This document shows, piece after piece, positions 17,136-26,590 of a stretch of 64,000 nucleotides of DNA. Under the pieces are notes generated by a model. That model did no database searches. It was not told the DNA's origin and saw only the letters and a program-made list of their open reading frames with translations. Each line of letters starts with the position of its first letter. Within the stretch, counting starts at the first letter, position 1. The DNA comes from Chitinophaga varians (GTDB lineage: Bacteria > Bacteroidota > Bacteroidia > Chitinophagales > Chitinophagaceae). The stretch is taken from contig NZ_JABAIA010000001.1 in NCBI RefSeq assembly GCF_012641275.1, positions 3,348,001 to 3,412,000 on the forward strand. Reading direction: 5' to 3'. A program made the position numbers and the translations under genes.

Positions 17136-18179
17136 TTAACCTTTATTGGCCAGCTGTCCGCAGGCGGCATCGATGTCTTTACCACGGCTCCGGCGCAACC
17201 TTGCATTCACACGGTTTTTAGCGAGATAGTCCATGAAGTCCTCAGCGGTTTCAGCATCAGGCTTCTGGAAGCGGGCGTTGTCAATCGGGTTGTATTCGAT
17301 AATGTTCACCAGGTCGGCAGGTACCTGACGATAGATTTTTATCAGTTCGTCGGCGTCCTGTTTGGAGTCATTGAAATCCCGGAAGAGGATATATTCAAAT
17401 GAGATCTCGTTGCCGGTGGCCTTATAGAAGTGATTCAATGCCGCGATCAATTCCTTCAGGTTGTTGGAATCGTTGATAGGCATGATTTCGCTGCGTTTTT
17501 TGTCGTTGGCGGCGTGTAAAGACAGGGCGAGGTTAAAGCGCACCTGGTCATCTCCCAGCTGGCGGATCATTTTAGCAACGCCGGCAGTAGATACGGTGAC
17601 CCGTTTAGGGGACATGCCCAGGCCGTCAGGAGCAGTGATCCGCTCGATGGACTGCAACACATTTTTGTAGTTGAGCAAAGGTTCTCCCATGCCCATGAAT
17701 ACGATGTTGGTCAGTTTCTTTCCGTTGTGCTCCAGGGCTTGCTGATTGATCAGCGCCACTTCATCGTATATTTCGTCAAAATCCAGGTTACGCTTGCGGT
17801 CCATGTAACCGGTAGCACAGAACTTACAGCTGAGACTGCAGCCTACCTGTGAAGATACACAGGCAGTTTGACGGGTATCAGTGGGAATAAGCACCCCTTC
17901 CACCAGGTGATTGTCGTGTAAACGGAAACGGCTTTTGATAGTGCCGTCGTTGCTGTGCTGTGTGGCGTCCACCTTTACGGCAGGCAGCACAAAATTTTCC
18001 TCCAGTTTGTGACGGAGGTCTTTAGACAGGTTTGTCATCGCTTCAAAGCTGGTAGCATGGCGCAACCAGAGCCATTCATACACCTGTTTCGCACGGAAGG
18101 CCTTTTCATCAATAGACCCAAAATATTCTTGTAATGCTGGCAGACTTAAGTGCCGGATATTTTTCTTGTCAGACTTCAT
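17136..18179 (-). CDS. rlmN: 23S rRNA (adenine-C2)-methyltransferase RlmN, radical SAM
   Basis: 347 residues, normal length. It methylates C2 of A2503 in 23S rRNA and A37 of some tRNAs. The radical-SAM cluster motif is in CSLSCKFCATGYMDRKR; GMGEPLLNY and the ALSLHAANDKKRSEIMPIN block are family marks. The methyl-carrying Cys near the C-terminus is in DIDAACGQL, and the first partner Cys is in TACVSSQVGC. Cytoplasmic. First gene of the RNA-modification operon; a TATCTTTG box lies about 55 bp upstream, and the leader holds a small hairpin with a GUAA loop. Confidence 0.95.
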   Translation of the reverse strand: MKSDKKNIRHLSLPALQEYFGSIDEKAFRAKQVYEWLWLRHATSFEAMTNLSKDLRHKLEENFVLPAVKVDATQHSNDGTIKSRFRLHDNHLVEGVLIPTDTRQTACVSSQVGCSLSCKFCATGYMDRKRNLDFDEIYDEVALINQQALEHNGKKLTNIVFMGMGEPLLNYKNVLQSIERITAPDGLGMSPKRVTVSTAGVAKMIRQLGDDQVRFNLALSLHAANDKKRSEIMPINDSNNLKELIAALNHFYKATGNEISFEYILFRDFNDSKQDADELIKIYRQVPADLVNIIEYNPIDNARFQKPDAETAEDFMDYLAKNRVNARLRRSRGKDIDAACGQLANKG

Positions 18180-18232
18180 TATTGACCGTTATATGAGCAA
18201 ATGGCTGCCTTACGGCAGTCGGAAAGCATCTG

Positions 18233-18240
18233 CAAAGATA
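18233..18240 (-). promoter_or_regulatory. Putative -7 box (TATCTTTG) of the rlmN operon
   Basis: Minus strand TAnnTTTG match, 53 bp before the rlmN ATG. Between it and the start is a 5-bp stem with GUAA loop (18205-18218). The rest of the 18180-18483 gap holds no gene; its right half is AT-rich, then GC-rich with direct gccgg words. Confidence 0.5.
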
Positions 18241-18483
18241 GGTAAAATAGCAGTTGGCCCCGCAGTTATCATCTTTTAGCTTGATAATCAATTCAAAAGA
18301 AATTAATTGTCTTACAATATTTTGATAATCATTATTTTAAATATGTAAATGGATTTATGGGAGGGGCACCGGACTACCAGAAAACAGGAAAAAGCCGGTC
18401 GCCGGCAACGGAGCCGGGGAAAAAGTGGCAGCGGGAAAAAAGAGTTTTATATTGCAGATAACAACAAAATCAACAAAATCAAC

Positions 18484-19680
18484 ATGCAAGTCGCTTACAT
18501 TGTAGACGCAGTACGTACGCCCATAGGCCGCTATGGTGGCCTGCTGAGTACCGTCCGCCCGGACGATATGCTGGCCCATGTACTGAAAGCCCTGATAGAC
18601 AGGAACCCTTCCATAGACCCGGCAGCCATTGAAGATGTAATTGCCGGCGCTGCCAACCAGGCTGGTGAAGACAACCGCGACGTGGCCAGGATGGCCGCAC
18701 TGCTGGCCGGTTTACCGGTAACGGTGGGCGGCAATACGGTGAACCGCCTCTGTTCTTCCGGCCTGCAGGCCATTATGGACGCTTCCCGCGCCATCATGTG
18801 CGGCGACGGTGAGATATACCTGGCAGGCGGCGTGGAAAGCATGACCCGCGCGCCTTTTGTCATGAGCAAGGCCGACGGCCCCTTCAGCCGCAAAGCAGAA
18901 ATCTTTGATACGACCATTGGATGGCGTTTTACCAATCCGCAGCTGGCGGCCATGCATCATCCCTATTCCATGGGAGAGACCGCCGAAAATGTGGCGCGCC
19001 AGTGGCAGATAGGACGGGAAGAGCAGGACCGTTTTGCCCTGCGCAGCCAGCAGCTGTACGCTGAAGCGGAGAAAGCCGGCCGCTGGAAGGATGAACTGAT
19101 ACCAATTACCGCTGCGTCCGGCAAGGAGCAGGTGCTGGTTTCACGGGACGAACATCCCCGGGAAACAACGCTGGAGAAACTGGCCAGCCTGCGTCCGGCA
19201 TTTGCGAAAGACGGTTCGGTGACAGCCGGTAATTCTTCCGGCATCAATGATGGCGCCGCCGCAGTGATGATCGTCTCGGAGAATGCCCTGCAGCGTTTTA
19301 ACCTGAAGCCGCTGGCGATGGTACGCGCCATGGCCGTGGCGGGCGTAGACCCTGCCATTATGGGCATCGGGCCGGTGCCGGCTACCCAAAAGGCTTTGCA
19401 GCGTGCCGGCCTTACCATAGACCAGCTGCAGCTGGCCGAATTTAATGAAGCCTTTGCGGTACAGGCGCTGGCCTGTATGCGCGACCTGGGGATCAACCCC
19501 GATATGGTGAATGTGAATGGAGGCGCCATCGCGATAGGCCACCCGCTGGGATGCAGCGGCGCCCGCATTACCACTACACTGTTACATGAAATGAAACGGC
19601 GGCCGGAAGCACGCTACGGCCTCGCTACCATGTGTGTGGGCGTAGGTCAGGGTGCTGCGATGATCTTTGAAAAGTGTTGA
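18484..19680 (+). CDS. Acetyl-CoA acyltransferase (thiolase), PcaF/PaaJ-like
   Basis: 398 residues from the ATG at 18484. The frame is open to 18349 but the upstream part is low-complexity and basic, while MQVAYIVDAVRTPIGRYGG is a textbook thiolase start. Active-site Cys in NRLCSSGLQA, His in GGAIAIGHPLGCSGAR and the second Cys in CVGVGQGAA are all present. The stretch FDTTIGWRFTNP resembles 3-oxoadipyl-CoA thiolases, which split 3-oxoadipyl-CoA into succinyl-CoA and acetyl-CoA during aromatic catabolism. No other pca or paa gene is nearby, so a general beta-oxidation thiolase remains possible. Single gene. Confidence 0.85.
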   Translation: MQVAYIVDAVRTPIGRYGGLLSTVRPDDMLAHVLKALIDRNPSIDPAAIEDVIAGAANQAGEDNRDVARMAALLAGLPVTVGGNTVNRLCSSGLQAIMDASRAIMCGDGEIYLAGGVESMTRAPFVMSKADGPFSRKAEIFDTTIGWRFTNPQLAAMHHPYSMGETAENVARQWQIGREEQDRFALRSQQLYAEAEKAGRWKDELIPITAASGKEQVLVSRDEHPRETTLEKLASLRPAFAKDGSVTAGNSSGINDGAAAVMIVSENALQRFNLKPLAMVRAMAVAGVDPAIMGIGPVPATQKALQRAGLTIDQLQLAEFNEAFAVQALACMRDLGINPDMVNVNGGAIAIGHPLGCSGARITTTLLHEMKRRPEARYGLATMCVGVGQGAAMIFEKC

Positions 19681-19690
19681 GGACTTGCCT

Positions 19691-19726
19691 AAAAATAACG
19701 AGCGGTCGGACATTACATCCGGCCGC
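19691..19726. terminator. Bidirectional hairpin between thiolase and sigma factor genes
   Basis: 9-bp stem with one G-T pair (19702-19710 with 19718-19726). On the minus strand it is followed by a T-rich stretch (19696-19691), and the genes are convergent. Confidence 0.6.
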
Positions 19727-19755
19727 CCGCTGCTGGCAAGCAAAAAAAGGGTCGT

Positions 19756-20337
19756 TCATAGACAAATTTGCTTCTCCGTCATCATCTTCCGGAGATTGAT
19801 CAGGCCATATCTCATACGACCCAAGGCGGTATTGATACTCACTTGCGTGAGGTCTGCAATTTCTTTGAAACTCAGTTCTGCATAATGTCGTAGGATAATT
19901 ACTTCCCGCTGCTCTTCAGGGAGCATGTCCAGCATGATCCGGACGCGGTCGTGGCTTTGGCGGGTGATGATCTTGTCTTCCACGCAGCTGTCGCTGAAGC
20001 CCAGTACATCGAAGATGTCTTTGTCATCGCCGGTTTTTATCATCGGGGTGCGCTTGATCTTTCTAAAGTGGTCCACACACAGATTGTGTGCAATACGCAT
20101 AGCCCAGGGTAAAAACTTCCCTTTCTCTGTATAACGTTCAGCCCTGATCGTGTCGATGATTTTGATGAATGTATCCTGGAAAATATCTTCCGCCAGAAAG
20201 GAATCCTTAACAAGCAACAATATGGAAGTGAACACCTTGTCTTTATGACGGTGAACCAATTCCTCCAATGCTGAAGTATGGCCTTTCTTAAAAAGGGTAA
20301 TCAACTGCTCGTCGCACAATTTGTACATTATTTGCAT
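19756..20337 (-). CDS. ECF-type RNA polymerase sigma factor
   Basis: 193 residues. Region 2 holds AEDIFQDTFIKIIDTI and KFLPWAMRIAHNLCVDHFRK; region 4 holds LPEEQREVIILRHYAELSFKEIADL split by a linker, then VSINTALGRMRYGLINLRK. The linker between the two is longer than in minimal ECF factors. It directs RNA polymerase to an alternative promoter set. No anti-sigma gene follows: the next gene downstream is convergent. An in-frame ATG three codons in is an alternative start. It has the best-formed promoter in this part of the window (20484-20514) and a leader of about 140 nt. Confidence 0.92.
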   Translation of the reverse strand: MQIMYKLCDEQLITLFKKGHTSALEELVHRHKDKVFTSILLLVKDSFLAEDIFQDTFIKIIDTIRAERYTEKGKFLPWAMRIAHNLCVDHFRKIKRTPMIKTGDDKDIFDVLGFSDSCVEDKIITRQSHDRVRIMLDMLPEEQREVIILRHYAELSFKEIADLTQVSINTALGRMRYGLINLRKMMTEKQICL

Positions 20338-20483
20338 AAACTTCTACAACTAGAACGGGTTAGTAAATAAATACGGATTTTACAGCCTGTTGGTTGTTTA
20401 ATTGAGTAGAGTTTAGGCGATAATGAGCAGTTTTAAGCGTTAAAGATTTTGTTACTATTCCAAGGTATAGAAAAGGTTCTATG

Positions 20484-20514
20484 CAAATATAAAAGAATAC
20501 TTCAATAAAACAAA
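20484..20514 (-). promoter_or_regulatory. Full Bacteroidota promoter of the ECF sigma gene
   Basis: Minus strand TTTG (20514-20511), 19 bp, then TATATTTG (20491-20484). Both boxes and the spacing match the primary Bacteroidota consensus. Expected transcript start near 20479, giving a leader of about 140 nt. The remainder of the 20338-20652 gap is AT-rich with no gene. Confidence 0.7.
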
Positions 20515-20637
20515 TAATAAAAATAGCTTTCCTGCCCTTGGAGATTAGCTTTTAGCCATTTTGGGGTACTTCGTTCTGGTTAATTTTCTGTAAACGGATT
20601 GCCGGATCAATTACTATTCAACTAACATCTTTTCCCG

Positions 20638-20645
20638 TAAATTTG
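20638..20645 (+). promoter_or_regulatory. Putative -7 box (TAAATTTG) of uvrA, 7 bp from the ATG
   Basis: TAnnTTTG match whose end is only 7 bp from the uvrA start codon at 20653. Transcription would start at or just before the ATG. Confidence 0.5.
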
Positions 20646-20652
20646 TTCTGTC

Positions 20653-23469
20653 ATGGCAATGAAAACAAAGAAAAAAGAAACCGTCATTGATCCTCAGCCG
20701 GTTAACCCGCAGGACAATATCTTCATAAAAGGCGCCAGGGTCCACAATCTGAAGAATGTGAGCGTCTCCATTCCCCGTAACAAGATGGTGGTGGTGACCG
20801 GCGTTTCCGGTTCGGGAAAATCCTCCCTGACAATGGACACCCTGTACGCTGAAGGACAACGCCGCTACGCGGAAAGCCTTAGCTCTTACGCCCGCCAGTT
20901 CCTGATGAGAATGAACAAACCGGACGTGGACTACATCAAAGGAATCTGCCCAGCAATCGCGATCGAGCAAAAAGTGATCACCCGTACGCCCCGTTCAACC
21001 GTTGGCTCGATGACGGAGATCTATGATTATCTCCGCCTGCTCTTTGGCCGCATCGGTAAAACATATTCCCCCGTGTCGGGCCAGCTCGTGAAAAAACACG
21101 AGGTGAGTGATGTGGTGGACTATATCTCCCATCTCGAACACGGCAGCAAAGTCTTACTACTGGTGCCTTTCCGCAGGCACGCCAAAAGAGACGCTAAAGA
21201 AGAACTGAACATCCTGCTGCAGAAAGGCTTCTCCCGTTTATATGCTCCCTCCGCCGGTGGCAACGGCTTGTTGCGCATCGAAGAACTGATGGAACAAAAG
21301 AAACCGGCTGTGCCCGCAGATGCCTGGGTGCTGATAGACAGGCTGGTCGTCAAAGATTTTGAGGAAGATGATAAACACCGTATAGCCGACAGCGTGCAGA
21401 CAGCTTTCTATGAAAGCGAAGGCGACTGCCACGTGGAAGTGGACGGTAAAAGCATCACCCACTTTGCCAACCGCTTTGAACTGGACGGGATCCAGTTTGA
21501 AGAACCGGTGCCCAACCTCTTCTCGTTCAACAACCCTTACGGCGCCTGCCCCACGTGTGAAGGCTTCGGACAGGTGCTCGGTATTGATGCGGACCTCGTG
21601 ATCCCCGACAAACGCCTGAGTGTTTTTGAAGGCGCCATCGCTCCCTGGAGAGGAGAGAAAATGGGCGAATACAAGGAAGCGCTGATCAAAGTGGCCCGTA
21701 AATTCGGATTCCCGGTACATAAGCCCATAGCAGACCTGACAGATGAACAGGTACAATTGCTGTGGACCGGCAACGAACACTTCTACGGCCTGAACGAATT
21801 TTTCAAAATGGTAGAGCAGAACCTCTACAAAGTACAATACCGTGTGTTGCAGGCACGCTACCGCGGACGTACCATATGCCCCGAATGTGGCGGCGGCCGT
21901 TTGCGCAAGGAAGCGCTCTACATCCGCGTGGCCGACAGTAACATCGCCCGCCTGGTAGATATGCCGGTATCAGACCTGAAAAACTGGTTCGATCAATTGC
22001 AACTGAACGAATATGATCAACAGGTGGCCAAACGTATCCTGTTTGAAATTAATCACCGGCTGAAAACCTTGCTGGACGTAGGGTTAGGATACCTGACGCT
22101 CAACAGGGTGGCTAATACCCTCAGTGGTGGCGAAAGTCAGCGTATACAGCTTACCCGTACACTGGGCAGTAACCTTACCAACTCCATGTACATCCTCGAT
22201 GAACCGAGTATCGGTCTGCATGCCCGTGATACCCACCGTCTTATCAATGTGCTGAAAGAACTGCGCGACCTCGGCAATACCGTGGTGATCGTAGAACACG
22301 ATGAGCAAATGATGGAAGAGGCCGATTACATCATCGATATGGGACCGTTGGCAAGTCATCTCGGAGGTGAGGTGATCTTCGCAGGCACCTACCCGGAAAT
22401 TCTGGAGGATGGCAAAAGCCTGACCGGCAAATACCTGAGCGGTAACTATCGTATAGATCCTCCGGCCAAACTGCGTAAATGGAAAAAAGCCATTACGCTC
22501 GAAGGCTGCCGTCAGCATAATCTGAAAGATATTACAGTAGATTTTCCACTGGAAGTCTTTACCGTGGTGACAGGCGTGAGCGGTTCCGGTAAAACCACGC
22601 TGGTAAAGCAAATCCTCTATCCCGCGCTGATGAAGCTGAAAGGTGAATTTGCGGAAAGGGTAGGCTATCACAAAGCCCTTAAAGGCGCCGTGGATGAGAT
22701 CACCCAGATTGAAATGGTAGACCAGAACCCGATCGGCAAATCTTCCCGTTCAAACCCGGTCACCTATATCAAAGCATACGACGAAATTCGTGACCTCTAT
22801 GCAAAACAACCACTCAGCAAAATGCGTGGTTTCCAGCCCAAACATTTCTCTTTCAACGTGGATGGCGGCCGTTGCGACGCCTGCAAGGGAGAAGGGGAAG
22901 TGATCGTGGAAATGCAGTTCCTCGCGGATGTACACCTGACTTGCGAAAGCTGCGGCGGTAAAAGGTTTAAAGACGAAGTACTGGAAGTGACCTATAAGGG
23001 CAAGAATATTTATGAAGTGCTGGAGCTGGGCGTAGATGAGGCGTTGGAATTCTTTAAAGATGAAAAGGACGTATGTAATAAAATCCGGCCACTGAGTGAT
23101 GTGGGCTTAGGTTACGTTAAACTGGGCCAAAGCAGTGATACCCTCAGTGGTGGCGAGGCGCAACGTGTGAAGCTGGCGTCTTTCCTCGGAAAGGGAAAAG
23201 CACAGGGAAAAATCCTGTTTATCTTCGACGAACCCACTACGGGTCTTCACTTCCATGATATAAAGAAGTTGCTGAACTCTTTCAATGCGCTCATCGATCA
23301 GGGACATACCGTACTGGTAATTGAGCACAACCTGGACGTGATCCGCAGTGCCGACTGGGCAATTGACCTGGGGCCTGAAGGTGGTGCCGGTGGCGGAAAC
23401 CTGTTATATACAGGCGTACCGGAAGGGTTGAAGAAAGTGAAAGAAAGTTATACCGGGAAATTTCTCTAA
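20653..23469 (+). CDS. uvrA: Excinuclease ABC subunit A
   Basis: 938 residues, normal UvrA length. It is the damage-recognition ATPase of nucleotide excision repair. Two ABC modules are seen: Walker [11 protein letters not shown] (about 55) and signature [11 protein letters not shown] (about 495); second Walker [11 protein letters not shown] (about 642) and signature [11 protein letters not shown] (about 830). The C-terminal zinc finger is complete (CDAC and CESC about 20 residues apart). The first zinc finger keeps only one pair ([10 protein letters not shown]); the usual first pair is replaced by [13 protein letters not shown], which I remember as typical of Bacteroidota UvrA. It stands alone; uvrB and uvrC are not in the window. 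Confidence 0.96.
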   Translation: MAMKTKKKETVIDPQPVNPQDNIFIKGARVHNLKNVSVSIPRNKMVVVTGVSGSGKSSLTMDTLYAEGQRRYAESLSSYARQFLMRMNKPDVDYIKGICPAIAIEQKVITRTPRSTVGSMTEIYDYLRLLFGRIGKTYSPVSGQLVKKHEVSDVVDYISHLEHGSKVLLLVPFRRHAKRDAKEELNILLQKGFSRLYAPSAGGNGLLRIEELMEQKKPAVPADAWVLIDRLVVKDFEEDDKHRIADSVQTAFYESEGDCHVEVDGKSITHFANRFELDGIQFEEPVPNLFSFNNPYGACPTCEGFGQVLGIDADLVIPDKRLSVFEGAIAPWRGEKMGEYKEALIKVARKFGFPVHKPIADLTDEQVQLLWTGNEHFYGLNEFFKMVEQNLYKVQYRVLQARYRGRTICPECGGGRLRKEALYIRVADSNIARLVDMPVSDLKNWFDQLQLNEYDQQVAKRILFEINHRLKTLLDVGLGYLTLNRVANTLSGGESQRIQLTRTLGSNLTNSMYILDEPSIGLHARDTHRLINVLKELRDLGNTVVIVEHDEQMMEEADYIIDMGPLASHLGGEVIFAGTYPEILEDGKSLTGKYLSGNYRIDPPAKLRKWKKAITLEGCRQHNLKDITVDFPLEVFTVVTGVSGSGKTTLVKQILYPALMKLKGEFAERVGYHKALKGAVDEITQIEMVDQNPIGKSSRSNPVTYIKAYDEIRDLYAKQPLSKMRGFQPKHFSFNVDGGRCDACKGEGEVIVEMQFLADVHLTCESCGGKRFKDEVLEVTYKGKNIYEVLELGVDEALEFFKDEKDVCNKIRPLSDVGLGYVKLGQSSDTLSGGEAQRVKLASFLGKGKAQGKILFIFDEPTTGLHFHDIKKLLNSFNALIDQGHTVLVIEHNLDVIRSADWAIDLGPEGGAGGGNLLYTGVPEGLKKVKESYTGKFL

Positions 23470-23490
23470 AAAGAAAAAAAATACCCAATA

Positions 23491-23527
23491 AAAAGAGGGC
23501 TGGTCAGTGATGATCAGTCCTCTTTTT
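23491..23527. terminator. Bidirectional terminator between uvrA and the DUF4293 gene
   Basis: Stem of about 13 bp with two imperfect pairs (aaaagagg... paired with ...cctcttttt), A run on the left and T run on the right, between convergent genes. Confidence 0.8.
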
Positions 23528-23555
23528 GTTGGGCAAGGTGTATAATGATTGGTGC

Positions 23556-23996
23556 TTATCGAAGCCTGTCCAGTGATTTGATCAGCTTCTCATCTTTATA
23601 GATGCCTCTGGCAGCCATGAAAAGCAGTATGATCACCAGTACCGGAAGAAATGCCGGAAACTGGAAAGAGCCTGATGCCACTGGTGTTCCGCTGGCAGCA
23701 AATTTATTGCCGGTTTCCTTTACGGTGTAATAGGTGTAACCCAATGCGGCAATGGCAAAGAGAATATTGAAGATGGTAAGGCGGAACTGCAGTTTTCTCT
23801 TTTTAAACAGGAAAATGCAAAAAAGTGCTAACAGGATGATGATCACATACAGCACGAATAACAGGTAGTTGCTGGAGGCATTGACAGCGATGGCTGTTCC
23901 ATTGCTCAGCTTGGCTTTCCACAGATCAAAAGACAGGGTAGCGGCTCCGGCTCCGGCAGCCAACAGCAGATAAAGACTCTGAATGCGTTGTATCAT
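23556..23996 (-). CDS. DUF4293 family inner-membrane protein
   Basis: 146 residues with four hydrophobic segments (about 5-22, 42-64, 71-90, 112-130), a short loop after the first and a charged C-terminus (YKDEKLIKSLDRLR). The start MIQRIQSLYLLLA and overall layout fit DUF4293, a family found almost only in Bacteroidota and of unknown role. A TAAATTTG box is 34 bp upstream on the minus strand, so it is probably a single-gene unit divergent from the malic enzyme. Confidence 0.88.
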   Translation of the reverse strand: MIQRIQSLYLLLAAGAGAATLSFDLWKAKLSNGTAIAVNASSNYLLFVLYVIIILLALFCIFLFKKRKLQFRLTIFNILFAIAALGYTYYTVKETGNKFAASGTPVASGSFQFPAFLPVLVIILLFMAARGIYKDEKLIKSLDRLR

Positions 23997-24030
23997 GATA
24001 TTTGTGAATGTTTAACGGCGTAAAAGTAAG

Positions 24031-24038
24031 CAAATTTA
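24031..24038 (-). promoter_or_regulatory. Putative -7 box (TAAATTTG) of the DUF4293 gene
   Basis: Minus strand TAnnTTTG match, 34 bp before the start codon. Confidence 0.45.
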
Positions 24039-24143
24039 GTGGTTGAAAAGCGCAATATCTGATAGCGGACTGCGGATTTTGATAGTCCGTATAGTGTAAT
24101 ACTTCGTATATTGCACGCCCAATAACAATCTTTTTATACTTAT

Positions 24144-26468
24144 ATGGCAAGAAAACTGAATAAGCAGGATGCGTTGGACTATCATGCAAAGGGAAGGCCG
24201 GGCAAGATCGAAGTAATACCTACGAAAGATACTAAAACACAATGGGACCTCTCCCTGGCCTATTCTCCGGGCGTTGCTGAACCTTGCAAGGAGATTCACA
24301 AAGACGTAGAAAATGTTTATAAATATACTGCCAAAGGCAACCTGGTAGGGGTTATCAGCAATGGTACCGCCGTACTGGGCCTGGGAGATATCGGCCCGGA
24401 AGCCGGTAAACCGGTGATGGAAGGAAAGGCTGTACTGTTCAAGATATTTGCCGATATCGATGTATTTGATATTGAGTTGAATACCAAAGACCCCGATAGT
24501 TTCGTGGCCGCAGTGAAAGCCCTCGAGCCTACTTTCGGCGGCATCAACCTGGAAGACATTAAAAGCCCTGAGTGCTTTGAAATCGAAGACAGGTTGCGTA
24601 AAGAGCTGAAAATACCGGTAATGCACGATGACCAGCACGGTACTGCCATCATCTCCGCTGCTGCGCTGCTCAACGCGCTGGACCTGGTAAAGAAAAAAGT
24701 CGACAAAGTAAAAATAGTGGTGAATGGCGCAGGAGCCGCTGCCATGGCTTGCGTGAAGCTGTACGTGGCACTGGGCGCCAAACCGGAAAACTTCATCATG
24801 TTCGATAAGGACGGGGTATTGAATAAATCCCGTACAGACCTTACTGAAAGGCATATGCAGTTTGCCACCACTTCCAAAATAACCACGCTGACAGAAGCCA
24901 TGAAAGGCGCCGACGTTTTCCTCGGTTTGTCTGTCGGTAATGTGGTGACACCGGAAATGGTAAAAAGCATGGCTAAAAATCCGATCGTGTTCGCTATGGC
25001 CAATCCTGATCCGGAAATTGCCTATGATACTGCCATCGCTTCCAGACCGGACGTGATTATGGCTACCGGTCGCTCTGACTATCCCAACCAGGTTAACAAC
25101 GTACTCGGATTCCCTTACATTTTCCGTGGCGCACTGGACGTAAGGGCCACCCAGATCAATGAGGCCATGAAACTGGCTGCTGTACGGGCACTCGCCGAAC
25201 TGGCCAAATCCCCTGTGCCGGATATCGTGAACCTGGCTTACAACGAAAGAAACATCGTTTTCGGACCTAAATATATCATTCCCAAACCCCTGGACCCACG
25301 CCTGTTAAGCACCGTGGCGCCCGCTGTTGCAAAAGCAGCTATGGAAAGCGGTGTGGCACACAGCCCTATTACCGATTGGGAAGCTTACAAACAAGAGCTT
25401 AACAACCGTCTGGGACTGGACAACCAGCTGTTCAGGGTGATTGGCACCAAAGCCCGCCGCGACCCGCGCAAGGTGGTATTCGCGGAGGCCGACAACGTAA
25501 AAATCCTGAAGGCCGCCCAGGTAGTAAACGACGAAGGTATCGCCTTCCCGATCCTGCTGGGCAATGAAGCCCGTATCCGTCAATTGATGCACGAGAACTC
25601 CATCGAGATAGATGATGTGGTGATCATCGACCCGAAAAGCGATGAGATGCAGGAAAAACGTCACGCCTTTGGAGACCTGTTCTTCGAAAAACGCAAGCGT
25701 AAAGGCTTTAACCATTACGAAGCCCGCAAAATCATGCGCGAACGTAACTATTTCGGCTGCATGATGGTGGAAACAGGAGAAGCAGATGCCCTGATTTCAG
25801 GCCTTACCCGTAAATATCCTGACACCATCCGTCCGGCACTGCAGGTAATTGGCATGGAAGAAGGCGTGAAACGCGTAGCCGGTATGTATATCATCAATAC
25901 CAAACGCGGTCCGCTGTTCCTGGCGGATACCACGGTGAACTTCAATCCCACTGCGGAAGAACTGGCAGACATCACCCTGATGGTGGCCAAAGAGGTGAAA
26001 CACTTCAACATCACGCCACGTATCGCGATGCTGTCTTACTCCAACTTCGGCTCCAGCCAAACGCCGGAAGCCCAGCTGGTGGCTAAAGCCCGTGAAATCG
26101 TGAAACAACGTGACCCTCAGCTGGTAGTGGACGGCGAAATCCAGGCTGCGATGGCTTTCAACAAGGAAATTCTGAAAGACAACTATCCGTTTACCGAATT
26201 GATGAACGAGGAAGTGAACACCCTCATTTTCCCGAACCTCACCGCTGGTAACGTAGCATACAACCTGCTGCAGGAAGTAGCCGGCTTCGATGCCATCGGT
26301 CCGGTACTGCTGGGCATGAAAAAACCGGTGCATATCCTTCAATTGGGCAGCACGGTAAGGCAGATCGTTAACATGGTGAACATCGCTGTGGTAGACGCGC
26401 AGGAAAAGTGCCGCAAAGCTGAATGTAAAGAGGAGAAAGCGAAAGCGGACAAGAAGAAGAAAAAATAA
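24144..26468 (+). CDS. maeB: NADP-dependent malic enzyme fused to a phosphotransacetylase-like domain
   Basis: 774 residues. It decarboxylates malate to pyruvate with formation of NADPH. The N-terminal malic part (1-430) has [12 protein letters not shown], the metal-binding MHDDQHGTA and the nucleotide fold [15 protein letters not shown]. The C-terminal part (about 435-760) is a PTA-type domain ([27 protein letters not shown]). In the E. coli MaeB protein this domain is catalytically inactive and binds acetyl-CoA as a regulator. The tail is Lys/Glu-rich and ends in a Lys run. Single gene with a compound terminator. Confidence 0.94.
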   Translation: MARKLNKQDALDYHAKGRPGKIEVIPTKDTKTQWDLSLAYSPGVAEPCKEIHKDVENVYKYTAKGNLVGVISNGTAVLGLGDIGPEAGKPVMEGKAVLFKIFADIDVFDIELNTKDPDSFVAAVKALEPTFGGINLEDIKSPECFEIEDRLRKELKIPVMHDDQHGTAIISAAALLNALDLVKKKVDKVKIVVNGAGAAAMACVKLYVALGAKPENFIMFDKDGVLNKSRTDLTERHMQFATTSKITTLTEAMKGADVFLGLSVGNVVTPEMVKSMAKNPIVFAMANPDPEIAYDTAIASRPDVIMATGRSDYPNQVNNVLGFPYIFRGALDVRATQINEAMKLAAVRALAELAKSPVPDIVNLAYNERNIVFGPKYIIPKPLDPRLLSTVAPAVAKAAMESGVAHSPITDWEAYKQELNNRLGLDNQLFRVIGTKARRDPRKVVFAEADNVKILKAAQVVNDEGIAFPILLGNEARIRQLMHENSIEIDDVVIIDPKSDEMQEKRHAFGDLFFEKRKRKGFNHYEARKIMRERNYFGCMMVETGEADALISGLTRKYPDTIRPALQVIGMEEGVKRVAGMYIINTKRGPLFLADTTVNFNPTAEELADITLMVAKEVKHFNITPRIAMLSYSNFGSSQTPEAQLVAKAREIVKQRDPQLVVDGEIQAAMAFNKEILKDNYPFTELMNEEVNTLIFPNLTAGNVAYNLLQEVAGFDAIGPVLLGMKKPVHILQLGSTVRQIVNMVNIAVVDAQEKCRKAECKEEKAKADKKKKK

Positions 26469-26485
26469 GGAACTTCAATTTATAC

Positions 26486-26534
26486 AGAGAGCGAAGGCTA
26501 TCAGACATCACCCGTCTGGCGGCCTTCGCTCTCT
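26486..26534 (+). terminator. Compound hairpin after maeB
   Basis: 13-bp stem (26486-26498 with 26522-26534) enclosing a second 5-bp stem (26502-26506 with 26514-26518). The T run after it is weak. Confidence 0.65.
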
Positions 26535-26578
26535 GCGTTTATTATGCCCTGCTGCGCCTTCGCTTGTCCGGATTTGAT

Positions 26579-26586
26579 TAAATTTG
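26579..26586 (+). promoter_or_regulatory. Putative -7 box (TAAATTTG), 4 bp from the ATG at 26591
   Basis: TAnnTTTG match that ends only 4 bp before the start codon, so the mRNA would begin at the ATG itself. Confidence 0.45.
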
Positions 26587-26590
26587 TCTT

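Noticed and set aside
16406..17221. 271-codon plus strand frame opposite the pseudouridine synthase
   Set aside because: It is the antisense of the 54-bp coding repeats and basic low-complexity tail; its repetitive Phe/Ile-rich product is an artefact of that repeat.
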